A stretch of DNA of 64,000 bases. Origin: Paramisgurnus dabryanus. Its lineage: Eukaryota; Chordata; Actinopteri; Cypriniformes; Cobitidae. Under the pieces are notes generated by a model. It had not been told where the DNA came from. It did no database searches and saw only the letters and a program-made list of their open reading frames with translations. The stretch spans positions 30,184,267-30,248,266 of the forward strand of contig NC_133345.1 in the NCBI RefSeq assembly GCF_030506205.2, written 5' to 3'. This document shows, piece by piece, positions 41,101 to 53,100 of this stretch. Numbering within the stretch: the first letter of the stretch is position 1; each line of letters begins with the position of its first letter. The translations under genes and the position numbers were made by a program.

Positions 41101-44100
41101 AGCGGTGTAGTATATATGCCGGACCAGTATAAGGCGCTGTAATTCTGCCACAGATATACACTATACACGGAGAGGAAGACTTTGAGCATGCGCATAGCCA
41201 ACGTATGGTGTTGTCCATTATCGCTTGTTGGTCACCACAATTGCATAGAAGCAATAGATTTTGCTGTAATAAAGCTAGTAGGCTTTAGTAGCTTCTGTAG
41301 CACAAACACAATCACTTAATCCGCCGTTATTGTTGTTGCTGTTACGTGTGATGCTTCCGACACGTGATGTGATGACGTTTTCGCTTCACAAAATATACGG
41401 ATTGGCTGTACAGACGAAACCGCAAGGGTGTCGGTTTCAGATTTATCCACTTTAGGACCCGGTTTCAAAAAATAGCGGATTCAGTCTCCCAAAACGCCGG
41501 ATCCATGTGGATGAAACGCCAATACGATAACAAATTTATACGTATGTAGTGATACGCGTCTCCGTGTGGACAGCCCCTGAAGTAGGTTCATTATTCATAG
41601 GTGTGTTTTGGGCGTAACGTCAAATAAACCAATCAGAATGTCATCCAACATTCCCTTTAAAAGCAAGTGCGCAAGTTCCATGGCGGATTGCTATTATTAT
41701 GACGGATTTACCAGGCGCACGCCAGGAGCGGTTTACAGCCGAGGAGACTGACGTTCTTGTAAGAGCAGTCAAAGACAGAGAAGTTGTTTTGTATGGGGAT
41801 GGGAGAAACCCGTACATGTTTGGGAGAAACCCTAGTTTGCCGACGTGTGTCTGTGGAGGGAAAAACCTGCTGTGCGCGAGGGCAAAATACAAATGATACA
41901 TGCGTCACTGACAAAGTCAATTGCGCTGGGTGCAAGATAGTGCCCCAAAACTCCAGCAACTCATAGCCTCAATGCCCAGACGTTTTCAAACTGTTTTGAA
42001 AAGAAAAGGAGATGCTACCCCATGGTAAACATGCCCTGTCCCAACTATTTTGAGTCCTGAAGCAGAAATCAAATTTGAAATGAGCTCATTTTGTGCATAC
42101 AATTGTAAAATTTCTCAGTTTAAACATTTGCTATGTTATCTATGTTCTATTGTGTATAAAATATTGGCTCATGTGACTTGAAAGTCTTTTAGTTTTAATT
42201 TTATTCAAATAAAAAATTCGGGTTGTATGAATAACTATGAGGCTGTTTACACTTGGCATTAACATGCGTTTTTGTCGATCGGATCACAAGTGGACGACGT
42301 TAATGCCAGGTGTAAATGGTGTTCAAAACGTTTTGAAAGCGTCCACTTTCGACCACTTTCAACCACATCCAGAGGTATTGGAAACCACTTTCGATCAGAT
42401 CGCTTTGGAGTTGCGTAACGCAAATGTGGTTGAATGTGTTCGAACAGCCACACGCGACCGCCTTCTCTCCGCCCATTTGTCTAATCTGAGGTATTAAACA
42501 CAAGTTTTATGTCTCTTTTTGTCTTCTGGCGTGAACATATGGTGAACAGCGCTATTTTTAGCCTTTCATTGATAAAACTACTGCGGGTGTTCTCCGTAGT
42601 TTCGATTTGAAAGCGTGAAAGTTGCGCGATCCTATTTCATCAATTGCGCTGAAAATTCAGAGAAAGCTCTTACATACACACGTACAAAACACTGTGCAGC
42701 ATGTATACTTGTTAAACAAGCAGCGGGCTCCGACATAATATTAGTTTGCGTCCATATAAACTCATAATTACTCCCGCTCGCGTTTGAATGACAGCAGAGA
42801 GACTCGCCCACGGTCTCACAGACCACCCCCTCACAGTATTCAGGACAGAAGCGGTCGAAAGTGGACAAAAGAAACGGATTTAAATACCAGGTGTAAACGT
42901 AATGTGTCTCTCTCGTCCACTTGTGATCCGATCGATGAAAACACATCTTAATACCAAGTGTAAACAGCCTCTATGATAGACTGGCAGGATCATGACAATT
43001 ATACTTAACTTTATGTATTTGCACAATAGACAGAACTTGTTCTTTCTCACACAGAGGGTTCTGAAATTTTCTGACATTAACCCATTATTGTACTGTTTTC
43101 ATTTAACTTTAGGGGAATATAATTGTATCAATTTTAATTATTATTATTATTATTATAATTATTAATATTATTATTATTAGATGATTGATTTTATTTCTTA
43201 AACACCTAATACAACACAATTGTTTAAAACTTTTAACCTGTATATGAACAACAGTGCTGTGTTGTTAAACATTACTCAGTTGAATGGTTTAATGTTGTGT
43301 GTTTCAGCCTAGTTGGGAGTTTCTGGAGTCTCAGGAGTTGTGTAGTCCTCATAATCCTCATCAGCTGCCTGTGCTGCCCCCTGGCTGGGAGGAGAGGCAA
43401 GACAACCTGGGACGAACTTACTACGTCAATCATGAAAGCAGGACCACTCAGTGGCACAGACCCACTATACAGTAATGATCCCATATTCTTATACACACAC
43501 ACGCACAATAATCAAAACGTACAATATCAACATACACAAAATAAACATATGCAACAAACATGAGTAACTTGTTTCAGATCTTAAATAAAAACAAAAAGAT
43601 TGTGACTTGTCTTTAAAGGGTCAGGATAGCTGTTTCAAATAAACATTGATGGCTTTTGTGTAGTTTTCATAAGCACAAACTATAAACAGATTGTCTTCAG
43701 ATCTTCTCCAGCTGCTCTGAGTTTATCTGGCGTTTCTGCGTCTTTGTTTGAGTATTAAAGTTTCTGTTCTGTCTCACAGAAACAGTCAGAGAGATGATGA
43801 GCGGAGACAGGACACAAATACAGAGTCTCAGCGGGCGTTTCTCACACGAAGACAAATATCTGAACATGAAGAAGGCCGTGAACGCAGAGAGTCGCCGGAG
43901 GTATTCACACACGCTCACACAAACGCATAGACTCGCACTAGCATACTCACACGCACGACATTCTGACGCACATTCATCTACACATCCAACAGACTGACAC
44001 AAATAACACACTGTGTGTGTTTGTGTGTGTTGTAGAGTTGGGAGATCATACCAGCAGATGAGTCCACGCTGTATAGCCTCAGCGAGCGCTCGCCTCCACC

Positions 44101-47100
44101 TCCTCACTCCCCGTTGGAGTTTACAGGATTCTGTGAGGAGTTCAACAGACTACAGCCCGGGACTGACAGACGCACGTCGCTCACGGTATCACACACACAC
44201 CAACACATAGCCGTCAAAATAAAAATTCTCACCAAATGAGAAGAAATTTATTTTGGCAACTAAAGTGCCAACCTTATCTGTCATGATTCGAATGTTGCAG
44301 CTTTTACCTAAATGAAAAATATAAAATTTAGAAGAAGACAGCAGCTTACTGTATATAGATCTCATATACAGCCATGTTTCCATCCAGTTTATTTTAAGCA
44401 TACATTAAGATATTACATTGTTCACACTCCTTGGTTAAATCATTAATGTACAAGCTAAACAGAATTGGGCCCAATATTGACCCTTGTGGTACACCAGTTG
44501 ATAGACCTACTAAATTAGAATTACAATTATCAATTTTTATTAATTGAGAATGAGAATAAAGATAAGATTTGATCAAATTTACAGAATGTGTTGAAAAATT
44601 AAAATCATATAATTTATGCAATAGATTATTATGGTTTATAGTGTCAAATGCTTTCTGTAAATCATGAGCTTATTAAATTTTGCAAATGTCGACAAGATAA
44701 TTTTCTATTTAGGTTTAGCACAAACGCAGTGTAGATACCTCAAATGTTGCAAAACACTTTTTGAAAAATAGTTTTAACGCAAATACATTTAGTGTCGCAT
44801 GATAGATAATCAGCACATGCAACCTTCAAAGGGCACAACAGCATCTTTAAAAATTTGTGTTGAATTGCTGCTTTGTTCATATTCATTTATTTCTTTTCTT
44901 TAGCAGGGTTATTATAATTTATTAAAGGATTAGTCCATTTTCTTACAAAAAATCCAGATAATTTACTCACCACCATGTCATCCAAAATATTGATGTCTTT
45001 CTTTGTTTAGTTGAGAAGAAATTATGTTTTTTGAGGAAAACATTCCAGTATTTTTCTCATTTTAATGAACTTTAATGGACCACAACACGTAACAGTTTTA
45101 ATGCAGTTTAAAATTGCAGTTTCAAAGGACTTTAAACGATCCCAAACAAGGCATAAGGGTCTTATCTAGCAAAATGATTGTCATTTTTGACAAGAAAAAA
45201 AAAATATGCACTTTTAGATTACACTAACTAATTATTACTTAGTAACTAGTTATACCAACACTGTCGACAAAAAACAGTGCAAAAACTGGATGGAAAAATG
45301 GCTTATGATGCTGTTTTCACCAAACAGAAAATAAAGTAAATAAATAATTTCATTTGTTTATATATACACTTTATAGGATGCGTTAACAAAAATAAATGCG
45401 TTTATGCTTCATTACTACAATGTTTGGCTTAGTGTTACATTTGTAAAAACATTGGAAAGAAACGTAAAATGGTTTATGTTTGTTTATGTCACGTTGTTGC
45501 ATTGTTTTTCAAGCAGATTAAGAGTGTTTAATATTACAGTATAGTTAAGTGTTGTGTTGATCTCAGCCACAGGGTCACGGCAGTCGTAGAGGAAGTGGAC
45601 AGAATCTCACTGCTGAAGAGCATCCCATTCATCCTGTGGTAAGACTGATGACATTCATATGCATATCTGCCTGAAACAGCTAAATGTAAAGTGTTTTACT
45701 CTGTTTTTCTCTCCTCTTATGGTGTATAATCTGTTCCATATATCCCAGCATGCCCTGAACATCGTAAGGGGCCGATCACAGTTGCAAGCACCTTTTTTTT
45801 AAATGACTTTCTATGGAAAGTGAGCGTTATGCGCGCTGTTTATCTGTGCTGAATGCCTTGGGTTTTGGCCTCATAAACATGCTTGGTGTCATCTTCCCTT
45901 ATGCATCACTTTACCTGATAAGGACTGTGTGTGTCACAAACTGCTTATAGATGCTATTTATGATCTTTAACACATTGTCTGTTTTTACTTACCGCGTTCG
46001 GTCAAGTTGTGTATGCTAAGTATCGACTAGCCATACAAATTTGACGCATACCTATATATTGATAGTTGAAGACCCAGCATCAATTGGTCTATCTCTCTCT
46101 CTCTTTCTCTATCTCTTTATCTCTTTCTCTGTAGATAATGCCCACCTCTGCTGGTTTGCCTCCAGGATGGGAAGAAAAGCAGGACAGTAAAGGGAGAATT
46201 TATTTTGTCAATCACAACAGCAGAACTACCACCTGGACACGACCACTCATTCAGGTACACCATCTGCTGTCATCTTGGGTGCATAAACAGAAATTGTGGT
46301 GTTCATAAGCATTTCAGGGTTCCCACGGGTCCTTGAAATCCTTGAAAGTTTGTGAATCTGGGAAAAATAATTCAGTTTTGAAAAAAGTTTGAAAACCTCA
46401 GGGTGTTTTGAATGAAGTTAGTAAACATTGACCTCTATATCTCAGCTCATACAGCCGGCCTCAGAGACGGCCGCTCCCGCCGTGGGTGCGAGCAATGCCA
46501 TGAATCCTGCGGGCTACGCTCCGCCTCTTCTCTCTCCAGATGTGTCCCCGCAGCACACACACGCACTCCCCCACACACCGGAGCATGTGGGACTGATGCC
46601 GACCGGCTGGGAAGTACGCAGCGCTCCAAATGGGCGAGCGTTTTTTATAGACCACAACACCAAGACCACAACATGGGTAAGCATCAGCACTCAAAGTGTA
46701 CACTTAAGGGTTTTACCTTTAAGGTTTTATCACATGTACTATAGTAATACCATGGTATGTATTCTGTTAGTATGACCTGAATATATTCCTGTACCATGAT
46801 TCAGTGACAGTATTTTTTAATGTGCATAGTTTGACTTTGGCATCGCTGTACTGCTGTACTGAATTGTGCTTTATGTGTTTCCATCTTGTTTTGTCACAGG
46901 ATGACCCTCGGTTAAAAGTTCCCGTGCAGATGAGAAAAGTCTCTCTTGATCCCACTGACCTCGGCCCGTTACCCGTAAGACAGATGGTGTCCAAAATCTT
47001 TAGTATGGTTTAATGGAGATGGACTTTTGCACAGGGGTTAATAGTGTGTGTCTTGTCTCTTGTAGCCCGGATGGGAGGAGAGGGTCCACAGCGATGGCAG

Positions 47101-50100
47101 AATCTTTTACATTGATCACAGTAAGTGACAAATTTATAATCAAATAAATTATGTGTGCAAATAAATAACAGGTTATCCAAAAATTAACTTACAGTGTTCT
47201 GTGCCTAATTTTGAACCTAAATCTTTATACCCGAGTAAACAGAATAAGTACGGAGCCCCTAAGGGGACATGAAGCAAAAATTAAATAAAGTTTAGTTTCG
47301 CATGCTCACGTGAAACTTTCGCTTTAACGTGCGCACGCGAAAGTTTCAAGTGAGCACGGGAAACTAAACTTTAGATTTGTTTTACTCCTATGTCACCTTA
47401 GGGGCTCTGTAAATAAGTAAACATTTATTTTAATCTATGTTTTTTTCTTAGACACAAAGGTAACACAGTGGGAAGACCCAAGACTGCAGAACTCGGCCAT
47501 CACTGGTCCGGTAAGTCTGTTTTTTGTTTAGCCTGTTAATGATCAAAGCCTTGCTGATCCCCTTTTTAAAAATATTCAGAGCAAGAAACCCTGTGGTGTG
47601 TGTTTGTGATAGAGAGGTAATATATGGGACCCGTGCTGGGAAAAATGAGTCGGAATGCACACCGTCTAATTTTGAGCTATAGGCAAAAGAAAATATAAAT
47701 GTTGTTTTGGTCAAAATTTTGGTTTTCATAAAAAATAAGTACATTAAGCCCTTGTCTAGTGATCTCAATACTTTAAATAGTCATTAAACATCTAGAAATG
47801 ATCTTTATTTGTACTGTCTTAAATGCTTAATCTAATACAAAGATGCGTGCATCCACATGCGCGTCTGACATTTTGGTTTCAGTTTTAAAACATAAAGGAA
47901 TTAGGAAATAAAGTGCAGGACTTGCTTGATGTTACAATAATTATTAAGAGAGATAAAGTTCAGGACCTGATTGATGTTAAAAGAGTTATAAAGAGGGACA
48001 AGACTCGAAAACTGACTGACAGATCTGAAGCATGCACATATGCGTGAGCGCGCTACCCCAATACACATACACTGAATTATAGTTTTAAAATATCTGTTTT
48101 GACATGATTGGGAAAAGTTAATTGTTGGGAAAAATATCTGATGTGTAACGTTATATTAGATCCTTGCATTACAGTAGATCTTAAAGCTGTCTGTCTCAAT
48201 GTCAATCAAACAATAAAAGAAAAAAAGTTGAACATATATTTTTCCTATAGATATTTTTTTAACTTTTTAACGTTTTATCAGTGATTTTAAAGGAAAACAC
48301 CACCCTTTTTCAATATTTTACTATGTTATTACCTCAACTTAGATGAATTAATACATACCTATCTTTTTTCAATGCGTGCACTTAATCTTTGTACAGCGCG
48401 TCGTGAATGTGTTAGCATTTAGCCTAGCCCCATTCATTCCTTAGGATCCAAACAGGGATGAATTTAGAAGCCACCAAACACTTCCATGTTTTTCCTATTT
48501 AAAGACTGTTACATGAGTAGTTACACGAGTAAGTATGGTGGCAAAAAATAAAACATGCCAATTTTTTAAGCGGATTCACACTTCGTCCTCAGCCCCCAAT
48601 AACATCATCACTCCAGACTCCTCCCCCTCTCGCTCAAACTGCCATCAATATAACTGCGTCCGAGGTCGAAGTGCTACAAACTAAGTGCTCTTCTGCCATA
48701 TAATATAGTTCTCATTTTTTATCCACATACAAAAATCGCCACGTTTTATTTTGTGCCACCATACTTACTTGTGTAACTACTCATGTAAAAGTCTTGATAT
48801 AAAACATGAAAGTGTGTGGTGGCTTATAAATTCATCCCTGTTTGGATCCTAAGGAATGAATGGGGATAGGCTAAATGCTAACACATTCATGATGTGCTGT
48901 ACAAAGATTAAGTGCATGCATTGAAAAAAGATTGAGTTGAGTACATAGTAAAATATTGAAAAACGTTGGTGTTTTCCTTTAAGGTATGAATGCGGTGATT
49001 TTGTTTTTGAACCTTAAAAAAATCTTTAACTCGATTTTTCTCAAAATTGACTTTGCTTCCTCTATCAACTTTAAACAGGTATAACTCTGTCATTTTTTTG
49101 TCAGATTCCAACAAATCATACATCATTTTTAAGGGTTTTTTTTAGAGAATGTCAAAATATAAATAACAAATTTTTGAAAATGTGCTCATTCTGACTTAAT
49201 TTGCCAGCACGGGTTACATTTGCCCTGGTAGAGATGATCTGGAGTGAATGATCTTTTGTCTTGATCTGTTTTTGTTTATTTCAGGCTGTGCCATACTCCA
49301 GAGATTATAAACAGAAGTATGAATACTTCCGCAAGAAACTGAAGAAACCAGTATGTGCTCTTTACATTTAGTTCAATACTGTTGTAAGCACAATATTTAG
49401 ATGTAGAGACACTTCACATCCAGTGAATAAAATCCTACCCTACATTATTTCCCCCTGTATGTTATTCTGTTTAGTTTAAAATCATTGTTTTATAAATAGG
49501 AGATTGTTTTATAATCTTTATGGATTGTTTGTTATGCCTACAGTCTGACATCCCGAACCGCTTCGAGCTGAATGTGAGACGCAACGCTGTTTTGGAAGAC
49601 TCGTATCGGTGGATTCTGTCTGTCAAACGTCCAGATCTGCTAAAGGCCCGCCTCTGGGTGGAGTTTGAGGGAGAGAAGGGGCTGGACTATGGAGGCGTGG
49701 CTCGGGAATGGTTTTTCTTGATCTCCAAGGAAATGTTTAACCCGTATTATGGGCTGTTTGAGTATTCTGCCACGTGAGTGTTGAAATTGACCTTTAAATA
49801 GGTGTGTAAAACAAACTGTTAAATTCAGTTTTGAAAAGCAGTTGTTGTCTGTGTTTGTGTTAACAGAGATAACTACACACTACAGATAAACCCCAACTCT
49901 GGTCTATGTAACGAAGACCACCTGTCTTACTTCAAATTCATCGGACGGGTCGCTGGAATGGCCGTTTATCACGGGAAACTGTTGGACGGTAAATGAGAAA
50001 ATAGAAATGATCTGTCTGGATTATAAATACAATATTTCCCGAAGGCAATTTTGTTTCAGCATAAAGGCATATGCACAATAAAATAAAATAAAAATTAAAT

Positions 50101-53100
50101 AAAAAAATGTTACCTTATATTTAGGCTAAATGAGATGTTAAAGATGCTGTTTGTTCATATAGGAAACTTGTCTCAGATAATCTTTAGCAATGTTTTTACA
50201 AGAGAGGCTTTTCTAATGAAAGATTTTGTGACACCTATTTTTGTTTTGTCTGCATAGCGTTTTTTATCCGACCCTTCTACAAGATGATGCTGCAGAAGCC
50301 AATCACATTGCAGGATATGGAATCTGTGGTGAGTGACAGGTGCATCTGAACCAATCAGCATCAGTCCTACGGGTCACTTAACATGATTTATTGAAACATC
50401 TTTCTTTTAGTTCTTGTTTGATTTAACCTCAAATCAGTCACTCCATAAAAACGGGATTATGCGATCGCATGATTCAATGCATAATCAGCCAAAGTCCGCA
50501 TATTTATGCACTTTCGGCGCATTTACTTCATACAGGCGCAGCCATGTCTCCTGTTGTCATAGGAATGTTAGGAAGTGACGGAATTACGCGACGTGAACAT
50601 TAATGAAAAGCTGCAAGTTTTTGCAAGTTCCCGCAATTTTGGCAAGTTCACGCAATTTCATAGCATAAAATTGCACACATATCCCGCATATTCCATCGCA
50701 TTTTTTAATAAAACATGCCGCAAGATCGTGTATTTTTGCCCGCAACAATCACAAAAAATCTCAGCGTTTTTCTGGTAGGACTTTCTAATGCTGGATTCAC
50801 ACCAAAAAATGCGGTAGAGGCAAAAAAATGTGCTATTCGCACGTAGTTGGACGCTTGAGTTTACTCGCTTCATTCGCGCGGGAAATCACATCACTACTAG
50901 AGCAAGCTCCTGATTGGTTAACGCGGCACGATTTTCTGCCAAAGTTCAGATTTTTCAACTCGCGGCAACGCTAAATTCGCGTCATTCGCACAAACTAGAC
51001 GCGCAAATGAGGCGGATTCCTGTCTACCGCGCCGCTCTAAACACCCCATTTGTGCCGCTATACCTCCTGACACGCTAACGTCTCCTAACATTGAAATCAC
51101 TCGCGCGGCTGGTGTGAACGCAGAATAAAAGTAAAAAAATTTAAAACATAGTTTTTAAGTCAACAAAACTAATAAGGCGTGACCAGGGTACCACACACGT
51201 CCTGAAAGTGTAACCAAAGCATTTCAATCGCCCCCTGGTGGCTTCCGTATAGGTCATAAACCCTGCCCTTCCCATGTAAATGAATGGCATGTGAACCAAA
51301 CCTAAAAAATTTAATTACACACCAAATAAATTTTTCCCAAAGATGGTGTCTGTTATTTTAGTTATTGGTTTAAGTTAGTTAGTAGTAATATGCTATTAAA
51401 AATGGATGTGGCTACGATTTGTGTTTTTGCGATGGAGTCAAATGGGAAAAAAGCTTCAGTTCACAATTGCTACTGCAAAGACCCCAAATGACATCATCGG
51501 CACAAGATGCCAGCGGCCGTTTTTGGAGATTGTGGCTTCATTTTTCTTTTTACAATGGAAGTGTATGGATATGTGTCGTCCATCTTTTTAACAGTATTGG
51601 TTTGACGGATAATAGCAATGCAGTAGGGATGTCTCGATCCGATGTGCTGGCTTTTAACGTTTAACATCACACATTTTACACTTCATGCTATATTCACATG
51701 TGTCTAACACTGGGCATGCTGTTTTTTTGTTCATATGACTTTAGGACAGCGAGTACTTCAATTCTCTGAAATGGATCCTGGAGAACGACCCCGCAGACCT
51801 GGACCTGAGGTTCACTATAGACGAAGAGCTCTTTGGACAGGTTTTACTTCATAATAATACTCCAGTTTTAAATCTTAACAATAAAAAAAATCTCTTAACA
51901 TGTCTCTTATATTCAATATCATAATCTGGTCTTCACAGACGCACCAGCATGAATTGAAGCCGGGAGGAGCTGAGATTGTCATCAACAACATCAATAAGAA
52001 GGAGTATATTCAGTGAGTTTAGCGCCTCCTGGTGGAGGACAACACATCTGACACCTCTAAATTCACTTTCTAGTAAACTTTATTTCCTTCCCAAAGTCAT
52101 TTGTCATTAATGTGATTCACTACTGCTCATTTACAGAGTCTAATCTCAAACCCTAGATAATATTTGGCATATAATTTTACTTTTTTAATGCATTTATAAG
52201 TCACTTTGGATAAAAGCATCTGGCAGATGATGAAATGGGGTCGTATCTGAAGTATATAATAGAAACACAGAGAGGTGTGAAGCTCTCTTGAATTAGGCTG
52301 GCAAACAACCATCAGATAGTTGTGACATCACAAATATCGAGAACGCCCTATCAACCATTTAGCAACTACCGTAGCAACCTATTTTAGATCATTTTCTTTA
52401 TAAAATGTGAGAATTTATTCATTAAACAAAAGTAAAGCTGGTCGTGTTTTGTATTTTGCAGTCTGGTGATGCAGTGGAGGTTTGTAGACAGAATCCAGAG
52501 ACAAATGACAGCGTTTAAAGAGGTAACAACAGTTTTTCATCTGTGCATGTCATTGCCTCCCATCGGGACCTATCTGAGAGTTTGACGTGCGTTTGATTTT
52601 TATTTGTAGGGATTTTATGAGCTCATCCCACTAGACCTGATCAAGATCTTTGATGAAAATGAGCTGGAGGTGAGACATTGTGCTTCAGACAGACAGTGTG
52701 TGTGTGTGATGGTGTGTGATGGTGTGTGAGATATTCGCTTCATCTTTCTCTCTTATCTTTAGCTGCTGATGTGCGGTTTAGGTGATGTGGATGTCAACGA
52801 CTGGAGAGAAAACACAAAATATAAAAATGGCTACAACCCGAACCATCCTGCTATCGTCTGGTTCTGGAAGGTCAGATTTTAATCCTCCTTTCCATCAGTA
52901 CTTACGTAACATAAAAGTAACTTTTATGTTAAGTCCAGTCCATGTGTTTACCATGGTTTGTGGAGTTGTTGTGCAATATTGGTACCAAATACCAAAATTA
53001 CAGCATACCGGTAATTCAGATAAGATAACGGAAGTTGTTTTTAGACTGTACTGTTGATGGATGCAGAGATGAGAATCCGCTTGCTGCAGTTTGTGACCGG

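Larger units (their letters stand above)
40079..42025 (+). pseudogene. Tc1-like transposase pseudogene
   Basis: Starts MGRGSPICERLRKNIVECFK with a helix-turn-helix (PQRQIAKALQISSSTVHNII), then a stop at 40265. It resumes in other frames: WSDESKFDILVGNHGRR (about 40520), SLMVWGCISAYSMGS and ERYIKVLEQH. Sequence then jumps to IKRKIRQRLPRTL, so the part with the second catalytic Asp and the Glu of the DDE triad is deleted. The tail (KRKGDATPW) follows the 1.1-kb insertion. Stops, frameshifts, deletion and insertion make it non-functional. Confidence 0.82.
39970..42225 (+). mobile_element. Tc1-like transposon, dead, interrupted by a PIF/Harbinger-like element
   Basis: Carries a Tc1/mariner-type transposase remnant and the typical 3' tail (AATATTGGCTCATGTGACTT). 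It is interrupted at 40864-41945. The gene reads on the plus strand, with the nedd4 transcript. Both outer ends are approximate; I could not match terminal inverted repeats. Confidence 0.75.

Noticed and set aside
46412..46744. 110-residue ORF overlapping nedd4 exon 14
   Set aside because: Wrong frame; the in-phase reading gives the WW3 domain.
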